Assembly (NCBI RefSeq): GCF_009687885.1 | Contig: NZ_BLAF01000004.1 | Span: 495,260 to 559,259, forward strand | Direction of reading: 5' to 3' | Length of the DNA stretch: 64,000 bases | Source: Acrocarpospora pleiomorpha | Lineage (GTDB): Bacteria > Actinomycetota > Actinomycetes > Streptosporangiales > Streptosporangiaceae | Made by a program: the position numbers and the translations under genes | Notes under the pieces: generated by a model | The model's database searches: none | Told to the model about the DNA's origin: nothing | Seen by the model: only the letters and a program-made list of their open reading frames with translations | Shown: one piece after another, positions 33,564 through 40,828 of the stretch | How the letters are laid out: every line of letters begins with the position of its first letter | How positions within the stretch are numbered: the first letter of the stretch is position 1

Positions 33564-34256
33564 TCATACCGGTGTGGAGAGCAGTGGGGCGTCCCGGCGC
33601 TGCTGACGACGGGCCAAGGGGGCCAGCATGCGCTGGACGATGAAGTACTCGGCTACGAGGACGTTACCCAGGATGGACGCCCATACGGCGGCGGTGTAGA
33701 TCGCCTCGAACTCCATCGAGGGGGACAGTTGCAGGCCGAGGAGCAGGTAGGCGCGTAGGGTGACCGCGGCGAACGTCAGAGCGTAGTTACGGATCATCCA
33801 GATCCGGTGCAGTTGCACCTCGCCGCGGCGGATGCTCCGGTAAGCCATGGCCAGGGTGTACAGCCACGCCATCACGAGGATGGAGAACGCGACCTGGACC
33901 GCGAAGCCGCTGATCGTGACCGCGGCGGCGACCGCGGCCGCGATGGACGCGATCACGATGGACATCATGTATACCCGGCCGACGACGCGGTGCAGCGTGG
34001 GCCGGCGGACGCGGAGGCGGTTGACGAATTGCAACGGCCCGAGGGCCAGGGCGAGGCCACCTGGGACGGCGTGCACCGTCAGGGACAGGTAGTGCAGCGC
34101 CACATCCGGGTTGAGCGGCAATACGGCGTCGGCCGCGTCTCCGCTCAGGTACGGCGGTACCGACTGGACGGCGAAGCCGACCGCGGACACTGCCATCAGC
34201 CCCCACAACGCCCACCACCTCCGGCTGCGGATGGAGCGTGCTCTCGTCGTGGACAT
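33564..34256 (-). CDS. DUF2306 family membrane protein
   Basis: 230 aa from ATG 34256, which has AAGGGA 7 nt upstream. Six to seven hydrophobic segments with the DUF2306 marks: LHYLSLTVHAVPGGLALALG, then RRPTLHRVVGRVYM and GEVQLHRIWMIRNYALTFAA. The conserved His residues in these segments are a hallmark of this group, which may bind haem or metal; function is unproven. It ends in a basic tail. It has no obvious partner; the next gene upstream (SRPBCC) is 103 nt away on the same strand. Confidence 0.85.
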   Translation of the reverse strand: MSTTRARSIRSRRWWALWGLMAVSAVGFAVQSVPPYLSGDAADAVLPLNPDVALHYLSLTVHAVPGGLALALGPLQFVNRLRVRRPTLHRVVGRVYMMSIVIASIAAAVAAAVTISGFAVQVAFSILVMAWLYTLAMAYRSIRRGEVQLHRIWMIRNYALTFAAVTLRAYLLLGLQLSPSMEFEAIYTAAVWASILGNVLVAEYFIVQRMLAPLARRQQRRDAPLLSTPV

Positions 34257-34358
34257 CGTGTGTCCCTTCATTGTCTCGGGTGGTCGAGGAACGACTGCCG
34301 GCCGCGGCGGGGGACGCGTTGCGCCTCGGACTTCGCCGCCACCATGGGGAGGTGCTGA

Positions 34359-34796
34359 TCACCCATCGGTGGCGTTCGCGTATGCGGCGAGACCGTCAGC
34401 CATGCGTTGCATGAAGCGGGTCAGATACCACTGCCAGAAACCACCCGAGAGCGGCATCTTTGGGTTGAAGGTGGCAGACCACGTGATGTGCGTGCCCCCG
34501 CCGGGCACCGGGGCGAGATCGATGGTCCCGCGGTACGAACGGAAGGGCCCACTCACGCTGTCGTAGACGAACCGCCGATTGTCGATCAGTTCGACGATCC
34601 GCTCCCGGGAGACGCTGCGGCCGCTGCGGAAGATCCTGGTGTCGCCGACCTCTTGCCGGTCCTCAGGGTCGCCGCTCTCGACATCGGCGGAGTCGATCGG
34701 CGACCACCGGGGCCAGGTGGCCGCACGGGCGAGCGCCGCGAAGACGGCGTCAGGAGCAGCCTGCGAGCGTGCAGTCACGCCATAGGAGTACGGCAT
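34359..34796 (-). CDS. SRPBCC family protein
   Basis: 145 aa polyketide-cyclase/dehydrase-like SRPBCC fold: TARSQAAPDAVFAALARAAT, WSPIDSADVES, ERIVELIDNRRFVYDSVSG, GGTHITWSATF and an amphipathic C-terminal helix (WQWYLTRFMQRMADGLAAYA). ATG 34796 follows TACGTT by 7 nt on the minus strand, so the message is probably leaderless. The longer frame to 34940 runs into the AraC gene. It binds a hydrophobic ligand by family; the ligand is unknown. Confidence 0.83.
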   Translation of the reverse strand: MPYSYGVTARSQAAPDAVFAALARAATWPRWSPIDSADVESGDPEDRQEVGDTRIFRSGRSVSRERIVELIDNRRFVYDSVSGPFRSYRGTIDLAPVPGGGTHITWSATFNPKMPLSGGFWQWYLTRFMQRMADGLAAYANATDG

Positions 34797-34855
34797 GCAC
34801 CTAAACGTAGAAGCTGCCGACTTCGCTGGACATGCGGGCGATTGCCGTCGATCGA

Positions 34856-35734
34856 TCAGTTCTTGCGGTAGGTCGCGGGGCGGACACCCGTATGGCGCAG
34901 GAAGGCCGACGACAACGCGCCCGGAGTGGCGAACCCGCACCGCGGGGCGATCTGCTCGATGCTGAGGGAGCTGGTGGACAGTAGCCGCCGCGCCTGCTCG
35001 ATCCGTAACCGGGAGAGGTACCGGTGCGGTGTCTCGCCGGTAGCCTGCCGGAAAACACGGACAAAGTGGTACACGCTCAAATGGACCTCGGCGGCGATCG
35101 TGGCCAGCGTCAGAGATTCCGCCAGGCGATCTCGCATGATGGCGATGCTCGCCCGGACGGCGGCATGCTCGGGACCGGGCAGGCGCATGTGTCTGCCGAG
35201 AGTCAGCACGTGCGTCGAGAGAAACGCCGCAGCGGACTCCGCGTACAGGTCGCCAGCGCCGCCGGTGCCCGGCAGCGCACGAAGAAGCTGTTCGACGACT
35301 GGATCTCCCGCCCGAAGGGCGGCGGACAGCCCCTCGAAGTCAGGCTCACGACCGCCCAGCGCCTGCGCAGCCTCCCGGACGGCCGCTGAGGGAATGTGCA
35401 CCTGGACGGTCCGCAACCTAGACGTCGCCCGATAAGTGAAGGAGGTGGCGCGCCCGGGAACCATGAGCTCTAGGTGGCCCGGCACCCACCGCCGCTCAAC
35501 GGGCCTGCCGCCGGCGTACAGCCGAACGTCCGCGTTCCCCGCTAGGCACAGCACGATATGCAGGTCAGACACCGCGGGCAGCGGAAGATGCTCGGCTTCG
35601 GACGCGTGGTCAAAACTCTGTACCAGCAGCGACCGCCAACCGGCGTTGTCCCAGCTGTTGTACGTGTGCCGCACATACGCCGGTGTGTCGAAATCGGCAT
35701 AAGACGATGTATCGAGGTCAGGCGAATCGAACAC
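34856..35734 (-). CDS. AraC family regulator
   Basis: 292 aa. N-terminal cupin-type sensor (SDLHIVLCLAGNADVRLYAG, split from MVPGRATSFTY) and C-terminal double HTH (LTLATIAAEVHLSVYHFVRV, IEQIAPRCGFATPGALSSAF, then LRHTGVRPATYRKN). The GTG start 35734 lies 6 nt after TAGACT on the minus strand, consistent with a leaderless message. It is 59 nt upstream of the SRPBCC gene on the same strand, a plausible target. Confidence 0.87.
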   Translation of the reverse strand: MFDSPDLDTSSYADFDTPAYVRHTYNSWDNAGWRSLLVQSFDHASEAEHLPLPAVSDLHIVLCLAGNADVRLYAGGRPVERRWVPGHLELMVPGRATSFTYRATSRLRTVQVHIPSAAVREAAQALGGREPDFEGLSAALRAGDPVVEQLLRALPGTGGAGDLYAESAAAFLSTHVLTLGRHMRLPGPEHAAVRASIAIMRDRLAESLTLATIAAEVHLSVYHFVRVFRQATGETPHRYLSRLRIEQARRLLSTSSLSIEQIAPRCGFATPGALSSAFLRHTGVRPATYRKN

Positions 35735-36049
35735 ACCGAGAGTCTAGTCGGCGGTCAGATGCCTGACACGGCTCCAGAATCCGGGCTGCCCAGCGGCAGG
35801 CGGAGCCGGGCGATGCCGCCATTCACTGTCTGCGACAACGAACCGAGACAGGGTGAGGAATACAGATCACACGATCATCGATCTTTACCAGTCTCAACCC
35901 CCTTCTACACGCAGCACCGCCGGTTCCCGTGTGATCCCTGGACGTGGTTGAGCACGTGGCCAAGCAGGTCCTGGTTCCCGCCTCGGGGCTCGGCTTCTAC
36001 GCGTGGTCCGGCCCCACGATCGTGGATGCGGGGGTGGCGGTGCGTGGGG
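35735..36049. other. Gene-poor stretch with an odd short frame
   Basis: This is 315 bp. Nothing certain. The plus-strand frame 35944-36090 reads VVEHVAKQVLVPASGLGFYA and continues WSGPTIVDAGVAVRGVRV, which looks more protein-like than its surroundings and may be the tail of a lost gene. It has no ribosome site and overlaps the end of the next gene. Confidence 0.3.
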
Positions 36050-36685
36050 TCAGGGTTCCGTGTGCCGGTCGAGGCCGAGTGTGGCGATGAGGTCTTCGTG
36101 GAGTTCGAACCAGACACGATGGCAGGAGTCGACGTCGGTGCGGTCGACCCAGATGCCCTCCCCGGCTCGGGCGCGCGCCAGGGCTGTGGTGAATCGTGTG
36201 TCGTAGCCGCGGAACCGGGTGAGGACGCTCCCGAGCCGGTCGGCGAGTGGCGTGAGCGCGCGGTCGATGGCGGCGAGCTCGTTGAGGACTCGGGCGTCCC
36301 AGGCGTGATCGGAGTGGTCGTTGACGGCGAGCCGATCGCCGGCGGTGGGCCGGAGTTGCCAGTCGGTGCAGGCTCGTAGCAGGAGGGCGTTCAGCGGGAG
36401 GAACTCGCGGTAGACGTCGCGGACCTTGTCGGCGCCGCCCACGCTGGTGAGTTCGTCCGCGAGCCGGCGCTCGTTCTCGGCTCGGCCCGGTTCGGTCAAC
36501 GACCAGCCTCCGGTGCCGGCGAAGGCGGCGTGCTCGACCCAGCCACGAGCCTCGGCGTCGAGCAGCATCTCTTTCGTCTCGGCCGCATCCAGGCCGTACC
36601 GCTGGGCGATCACCGGGGTGTCCGCGAACCCGGTGATGCGCACGGAGTGCAGGACCAGGAGGGCGGGCGGCGAGTCTGGCGTCAC
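36050..36685 (-). CDS. Conserved winged-helix-like protein next to PEP-utilising enzyme
   Basis: 211 aa, no named family recognised with certainty. The first about 75 aa read like a winged helix (ALLVLHSVRITGFADTPVIA, QRYGLDAAETKEMLLDAEAR, GWVEHAAFAGTGGWSLTEPG). The rest is helical with conserved-looking acidic and His residues (DVDSCHRVWFELHEDLI). The GTG start at 36685 overlaps the TGA of the upstream HTH gene (GTGA), so the two are made together. In context it is probably a regulator or sensor partner for the divergent PEP-synthase-like gene. Confidence 0.7.
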   Translation of the reverse strand: MTPDSPPALLVLHSVRITGFADTPVIAQRYGLDAAETKEMLLDAEARGWVEHAAFAGTGGWSLTEPGRAENERRLADELTSVGGADKVRDVYREFLPLNALLLRACTDWQLRPTAGDRLAVNDHSDHAWDARVLNELAAIDRALTPLADRLGSVLTRFRGYDTRFTTALARARAGEGIWVDRTDVDSCHRVWFELHEDLIATLGLDRHTEP

Positions 36686-37077
36686 GAGTCGGCGTCCTGT
36701 CGTGCGGTCAGGCGGGTGAAGTGCTGCTGGCACGCCTGGGGGGAGTTGAATCCCATCGCGTGCGCCATCTGTGCCCAGGTCAGTCCCGCGCTCCGGGCCA
36801 TGAGCAGCAGGGCGGATTCGAGTCCTTCGACCTCGGCGCGTGCGGCGGGCAGGAGGGTGAGCGCGCTCAGGATGCCCTCCGGGTCCAGGTCGGCGTTGCG
36901 CCAGACGGCGAACTGCACAAGGTCGACCGCCGACGGCGGGACGGGCGAGGGCCGCCACGGACGGGCGTCGAGCGCGTCCGCGCCCAGGTCCAGAAGATGC
37001 TCACCCGCGTCCCGCTCACGCTGGGCCTGGGCGTGGTCGGCGGGCGCGTTGTCCTGCTTGCGTGGCATGGGACTCAT
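36682..37077 (-). CDS. Small HTH DNA-binding protein
   Basis: 131 aa (start ATG 37077; ATG 37068 is possible). The C-terminal half is an HTH: ALLLMARSAGLTWAQMAHAM, GFNSPQACQQHFTRL. The N-terminal 60 aa are charged and Pro/Ala-rich. It is divergent from the PEP-utilising enzyme with two palindromes in the gap, and overlaps the next gene by GTGA. It is probably the DNA-binding part of a two-protein regulator. Confidence 0.7.
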   Translation of the reverse strand: MSPMPRKQDNAPADHAQAQRERDAGEHLLDLGADALDARPWRPSPVPPSAVDLVQFAVWRNADLDPEGILSALTLLPAARAEVEGLESALLLMARSAGLTWAQMAHAMGFNSPQACQQHFTRLTARQDADS

Positions 37078-37087
37078 AATGCAAACT

Positions 37088-37114
37088 CAACAAAATGTTG
37101 TCAACAGTCTGTTG
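37088..37114. promoter_or_regulatory. Twin palindromes CAACA-N3-TGTTG
   Basis: Two perfect dyads, CAACA-AAA-TGTTG (37088-37100) and CAACA-GTC-TGTTG (37102-37114), separated by one base. They fill almost the whole 50-bp gap between the HTH gene and the PEP-utilising gene. The region is AT-rich for this genome. Most likely the shared operator of both divergent units, bound by the HTH protein at 36682. Confidence 0.65.
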
Positions 37115-37127
37115 AAAGGCTAGGTGG

Positions 37128-38288
37128 ATGATCGTACCTCTCATGGAGGCTGTCGCCGATACCTGCGGGGGCAAGGCCGGCACACTTGGCGTGTTGCTCC
37201 GCGCGGGTCTGCCGGTTCCTGATGGCTTCGTCGTCCCGTTCGCCGCTTACCGCGCCCGCCCACTCCACGCCACCGTGGTCGACGCGCTGGGACGCGCGCT
37301 TGACGATCTCGGCGATCCGCCCGTGGCGGTGAGATCATCGGCGGCGGATGAGGATACCGGTCAGGCATCGGCGGCCGGTCAGCACGAGAGCTTTCTCGCT
37401 GTGCACGGAGTCAGCGAGGTCGCCGATGCCGTACGCGCCTGCTGGGCCTCGTTGTCTTCTCCACGGGCCATCGCCTACCGGGCTGCCTCCGGCCACGCAT
37501 ATAACGATCTTGCGATGGCCGTCATCGTCCAGCGCCATCTGGACGCCGAGGTGTCTGGGGTCATGTTCACCCCTGCGGGCCCGAACAACGCGACCGAGAT
37601 CGAGGCGTCCTGGGGCCTGGGCCCCAGCATCGTCGGAGGTACGGTCACCCCTGACGCCTACCGCGTCGCCCAGGACGGGACAGTCACCCGCACTATCGCC
37701 GACAAACGGACCCGCCTCGACCGGCGTGGCACGCGGCTCGTCATGAGCGACGTGCCCACCCGTACCCGGGACCGACCGGCGATCGACGACGCGACCGCCA
37801 CGCGGCTCGCCGAGCTGGGCAGGGAGATCGCTGCCGTACTCGGTGGACCGCAGGACATCGAGTGGGCGATCGTCGACGGCCGCACCTGGATTCTGCAAGC
37901 ACGGCCGATCACCGCCGCACCGCCACCGCGGCCTTCGCCTTCCGACGCCTCGGATATCCCGGCCGCCACACTCACCGGGACACCGGGCAGCCACGGGAGA
38001 GTGACCGGCACCGCGAGGATCGTCCGCGGCCCAGGCGACTTCGCGCGCGTGCACCCGGGCGACATCCTCGTCTGCCCCTTCACCGACCCCGCTTGGACAC
38101 CGCTGCCGCGCATCGCCGCCGGCGTCGTCACCGAAACCGGAGGCGTGCTGTCCCACGCCGCGATCGTCGCCCGCGAGCACGCCATCCCCGCCGTCCTCGG
38201 CATCCCGAACGCGACGATCAGGCTCCACGACGACACCCTCATCACCATCGACGGCACCACCGGCACCGTCACGGCGACCAACGCGTGA
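37128..38288 (+). CDS. PEP/pyruvate-binding enzyme, short rifampin-phosphotransferase-like form
   Basis: 386 aa. Residues about 10-262 are the ATP-grasp PPDK_N domain (GGKAGTLGVLLRAGLPVPDG, VAVRSSAADEDTGQASAAGQ, QDIEWAI, WILQARP). Residues about 285-386 are the swivelling phosphohistidine domain with TETGGVLSHAAIVAREHAIP (His343). Rifampin phosphotransferases (about 865 aa) and PEP synthases (about 790 aa) have a large substrate-binding domain between or after these; it is absent here, with only a Pro/Ser linker. The enzyme could phosphorylate a small substrate directly or need a partner protein. ATG 37128 has AGGTGG close upstream. The regulators at 36050-37077 are divergent. Confidence 0.85.
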   Translation: MIVPLMEAVADTCGGKAGTLGVLLRAGLPVPDGFVVPFAAYRARPLHATVVDALGRALDDLGDPPVAVRSSAADEDTGQASAAGQHESFLAVHGVSEVADAVRACWASLSSPRAIAYRAASGHAYNDLAMAVIVQRHLDAEVSGVMFTPAGPNNATEIEASWGLGPSIVGGTVTPDAYRVAQDGTVTRTIADKRTRLDRRGTRLVMSDVPTRTRDRPAIDDATATRLAELGREIAAVLGGPQDIEWAIVDGRTWILQARPITAAPPPRPSPSDASDIPAATLTGTPGSHGRVTGTARIVRGPGDFARVHPGDILVCPFTDPAWTPLPRIAAGVVTETGGVLSHAAIVAREHAIPAVLGIPNATIRLHDDTLITIDGTTGTVTATNA

Positions 38289-38335
38289 CCGACCACTTGC
38301 GTTCCCCGGAAGCGTGCGGCTGTGAGGTCACGCGT
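38281..38335. terminator. Long dyad between convergent genes
   Basis: Perfect 10-bp arms ACGCGTGACC (38281-38290) and GGTCACGCGT (38326-38335) with a 35-nt loop. Both stop codons lie in the arms. It may act as a bidirectional terminator, but the loop is long and no T-run follows. Confidence 0.35.
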
Positions 38336-39011
38336 CGGGGCTGACCAGTCCTGTCTGGTACGCGATGACAACCAGTTGCGCGCGGTCACGCGCACCCAGC
38401 TTCGCCATCGCGTGGCTGACATGAGTGCGCGCGGTGGCCGGACTGAGGACCAGTTCGGCGCCGATCTCGTCGTTGCTCAGGCCCCGGCCCACCAGCGCCA
38501 GCACTTCTCGCTCGCGCCCGGTGAGCACCGCGAGCCGGTCCTCCGCGGCACTGGCCGCCGTTCGCCGCGCGGTGAACTGGCTGATGAGACGTCTGGTGAT
38601 CCGCGGCGCGAGCAGGGCTTCGCCGGCGGCGACCACCCGGATGGCGTGCAGGAGCTCGGGCGGTCCGGCGTCCTTGAGCAGAAAGCCGCTGGCACCGGCT
38701 TGCAGCGCTTCGAAAACGTACGCGTCGGTGTCGTACGTGGTGAGGATGAGAATCCGGACGCGCTCCAGCCCGCGCATCCCGGTGATCTGGGCCGTGGCCT
38801 GGATTCCGTCCACCTTCGGCATGCGGATGTCCATGAGGACGACGTCGGGGCGGGTGGCGCGGGCACCCTCGACGGCTTCGGCACCGTTGGTCGCCTCTCC
38901 GACCACGGTGATGTCGTCTTCGACGTCGAGCAGCAGTTTGAACCCGGACCGCACGAGCTTCTCGTCGTCGGCGAGCAGCACCTTGATCGGCGACCCGGAT
39001 GCCGTGTTCAC
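38328..39011 (-). CDS. NarL/LuxR-type response regulator
   Basis: 227 aa. Receiver: LLADDEKLVRSGF, Asp in VVLMDIRMPKVDG, Lys in FLLKDAG. LuxR HTH: LTGREREVLALVGRGLSNDE and LSPATARTHVSHAM. The GTG start at 39011 overlaps the kinase stop (GTGA). Partner of the kinase at 39008; a natural candidate to bind the twin sites at 40288-40338 upstream of its own operon and of the copper oxidase operon. Confidence 0.93.
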   Translation of the reverse strand: MNTASGSPIKVLLADDEKLVRSGFKLLLDVEDDITVVGEATNGAEAVEGARATRPDVVLMDIRMPKVDGIQATAQITGMRGLERVRILILTTYDTDAYVFEALQAGASGFLLKDAGPPELLHAIRVVAAGEALLAPRITRRLISQFTARRTAASAAEDRLAVLTGREREVLALVGRGLSNDEIGAELVLSPATARTHVSHAMAKLGARDRAQLVVIAYQTGLVSPDA

Positions 39012-40231
39012 AGGCGCGACCCGGTCGGCGCGAGAGGCAGCCGGGCCGTGACCTCGAAACCTCCGCCCGGAGTCGGCTTGGCGTCGAGCTCGCCGCCGAG
39101 CAGCTGGCAGCGCTCGCGCATGCCCAGGATCCCGCGCCCGGCCCTGGCCGACGGGTCCGTGCCATTGCCGGACGGTCGATCGGCACCGGATCCGGTGCGG
39201 CGGCCCTCGTCGGTCACGCGGATCTCCAGGACGTCGACCCCCGGGTTCAGCGCGACCGTCACCCGGGTCGGGCCGACATGAGAGATCACATTGGTGATCG
39301 ACTCCTGCAGAATCCGGTAGGCGGCGCTGCCCACCGCGCTCGGCAACGGTGTCGCGGGCGCGGTCGCCTCGAGCGTGACGTCCAGTCCGGCGTCGCGTGC
39401 CTTGGCGGTGAGTTCGTCGATCTGTTCCAGGCCGGGGTACGGCACGCGGCCGTCGTTGTCGTCACGGAGCACGCCGAGGATGGTCCGCATCTCCCGCAGC
39501 GCCCGGGAACTGGTCTGCTCGATGGCCTGCAACGCTTCGCGGGCCCGGTCCGGTCTCTTGTCGAGCACGTGCGCGGTGACCCCGGACTGCACGTTGATGA
39601 TCGCGATGGCGTGCGCGACGGTGTCGTGGACTTCGCGCGCGATCCGGAGCCGTTCGGCGTCGACCCGCGCACGCGCTTCTTCCTCGCGGGTCCGTTCAGC
39701 CAGTTCCGCACGCTGCTGGGCGTCGGCCGCGATGACCCGCCGGGACCGGACGGACTCGCCGAGGGCCACGCTCATGACCGACGCGCCGATACGGAAGAAC
39801 ACCCAGCCGATGGCGGCGCGCGGCTCGATGTCAGCCGCTGCGAACAGCCACCAGATGGCAAGCACCGCGGTACTCACACCGGCGATCACCAATGACCGGC
39901 GCCCGTCACCGTAGGCGGCGAGGGTGTACAGGGCGACGAAGAGCCCGAGCCAGCCCGGCCCGTCCGGGAAGTCGAGACCGTAGTACACCAAGCTGGCCAG
40001 TGCGGCGGTGACGAACACCGGAACCGGCCACCGGCGGCGGACGGCCACGACCAGGCCGCTCACCACCAGCAGCGCGAAGCCGAGGTTTCCGAAGTCGGTG
40101 AGCGGACGCGGCGCCCCCTCGGCGGCAACGCGGGCGAGCGTGCCCTGCACCTGCATCACGGTGACGAAGAGCGCGATCACCACGTCTTGCGTCCCCACCC
40201 GCAGGCGGAACGGCACGGCGTGGTGTTTCAT
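39008..40231 (-). CDS. Sensor histidine kinase, NarL-pair type
   Basis: 407 aa. Five to six membrane segments in aa 15-165, no large extracellular domain, then a coiled linker (AELAERTREEEARARVDAER), HisKA_3 (LRIAREVHDTVAHAIAIINV, phospho-His in EVHD) and HATPase (ILQESITNVISHVG; GRGILGMRERCQL). ATG 40231 is 6 nt after TAGGAT on the minus strand, suggesting a leaderless message. The signal is probably sensed in the membrane; the divergent copper oxidase operon makes metal or envelope stress a reasonable guess. Confidence 0.92.
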   Translation of the reverse strand: MKHHAVPFRLRVGTQDVVIALFVTVMQVQGTLARVAAEGAPRPLTDFGNLGFALLVVSGLVVAVRRRWPVPVFVTAALASLVYYGLDFPDGPGWLGLFVALYTLAAYGDGRRSLVIAGVSTAVLAIWWLFAAADIEPRAAIGWVFFRIGASVMSVALGESVRSRRVIAADAQQRAELAERTREEEARARVDAERLRIAREVHDTVAHAIAIINVQSGVTAHVLDKRPDRAREALQAIEQTSSRALREMRTILGVLRDDNDGRVPYPGLEQIDELTAKARDAGLDVTLEATAPATPLPSAVGSAAYRILQESITNVISHVGPTRVTVALNPGVDVLEIRVTDEGRRTGSGADRPSGNGTDPSARAGRGILGMRERCQLLGGELDAKPTPGGGFEVTARLPLAPTGSRL

Positions 40232-40287
40232 GCCGTGATCCTACTGTTCCGGCGTACGGACGACGCTCCGCCCAGACGCGCGACCTG

Positions 40288-40338
40288 CTACGCCGACAGG
40301 CGTAGCGAGGCACGAGTCGGCTACGCCCAAATGCGTAG
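40288..40338. promoter_or_regulatory. Twin sites CTACGC-N6-GCGTAG, 33 bp apart
   Basis: Two dyads of the same consensus: CTACGC-CGACAG-GCGTAG (40288-40305) and CTACGC-CCAAAT-GCGTAG (40321-40338). Their centres are 33 bp apart, about three helical turns, so both face the same side of the DNA. They lie between the kinase start (40231) and the DUF6220 start (40421). A response-regulator operator pair is the best explanation. Confidence 0.65.
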
Positions 40339-40420
40339 ACGCCGCCGTCCGCCGTCAGATGCCACAGCGGCCTCACCGGCGCGACGATCGCCGCCATGAA
40401 CGATCCTCAAGGAGCGCGCC

Positions 40421-40828
40421 ATGCGTAGATTCTTCGCCGCCCTGGCGACCCTGCAGGTACTGGCGGTCGCGGCACAGTTCTTCCTGGCTGCCAGCGGTGC
40501 GTTCGACACGGCACCCAACGAGGAGTCCTTCCAGCCGCACCGCGTGCTGGGCTCCGGAATCCTCCTGCTCGCGGTCCTGGTGACCGTCGCCGCCGCGATA
40601 GCCCGGATGCCCGGGCGGCTCATCGGGTTGAGCGGCCTGGTCGCCGGGCTCGCGGTTGTCCAGTTCGTGATCAGGGCGATCGCCAAGGCGTTCGACGGCG
40701 CCGCCGGCGAGCTCGTCTTCGGTCTGCACGCGGTCAACGGTCTCGCCATCCTGGCGGTGGCCGGGATGATCGCCCGCCAGGCCGGGCAGCTGTCCAGGTC
40801 GGCCACACTAACGCGCCAGGCGCCATGA
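40421..40828 (+). CDS. DUF6220 membrane protein
   Basis: 135 aa with four membrane segments (LATLQVLAVAAQFFLAASGA, HRVLGSGILLLAVLVTVAAA, LSGLVAGLAVVQFVIRAIAK, LHAVNGLAILAVAGMIARQA). The conserved His in PHRVLG and LHAVNG are typical of DUF6220. ATG 40421 has AAGGAG 8 nt upstream. Its stop overlaps the start of the copper oxidase (ATGA), so it is in the same operon and may support assembly or electron transfer; this is inference. Confidence 0.8.
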   Translation: MRRFFAALATLQVLAVAAQFFLAASGAFDTAPNEESFQPHRVLGSGILLLAVLVTVAAAIARMPGRLIGLSGLVAGLAVVQFVIRAIAKAFDGAAGELVFGLHAVNGLAILAVAGMIARQAGQLSRSATLTRQAP

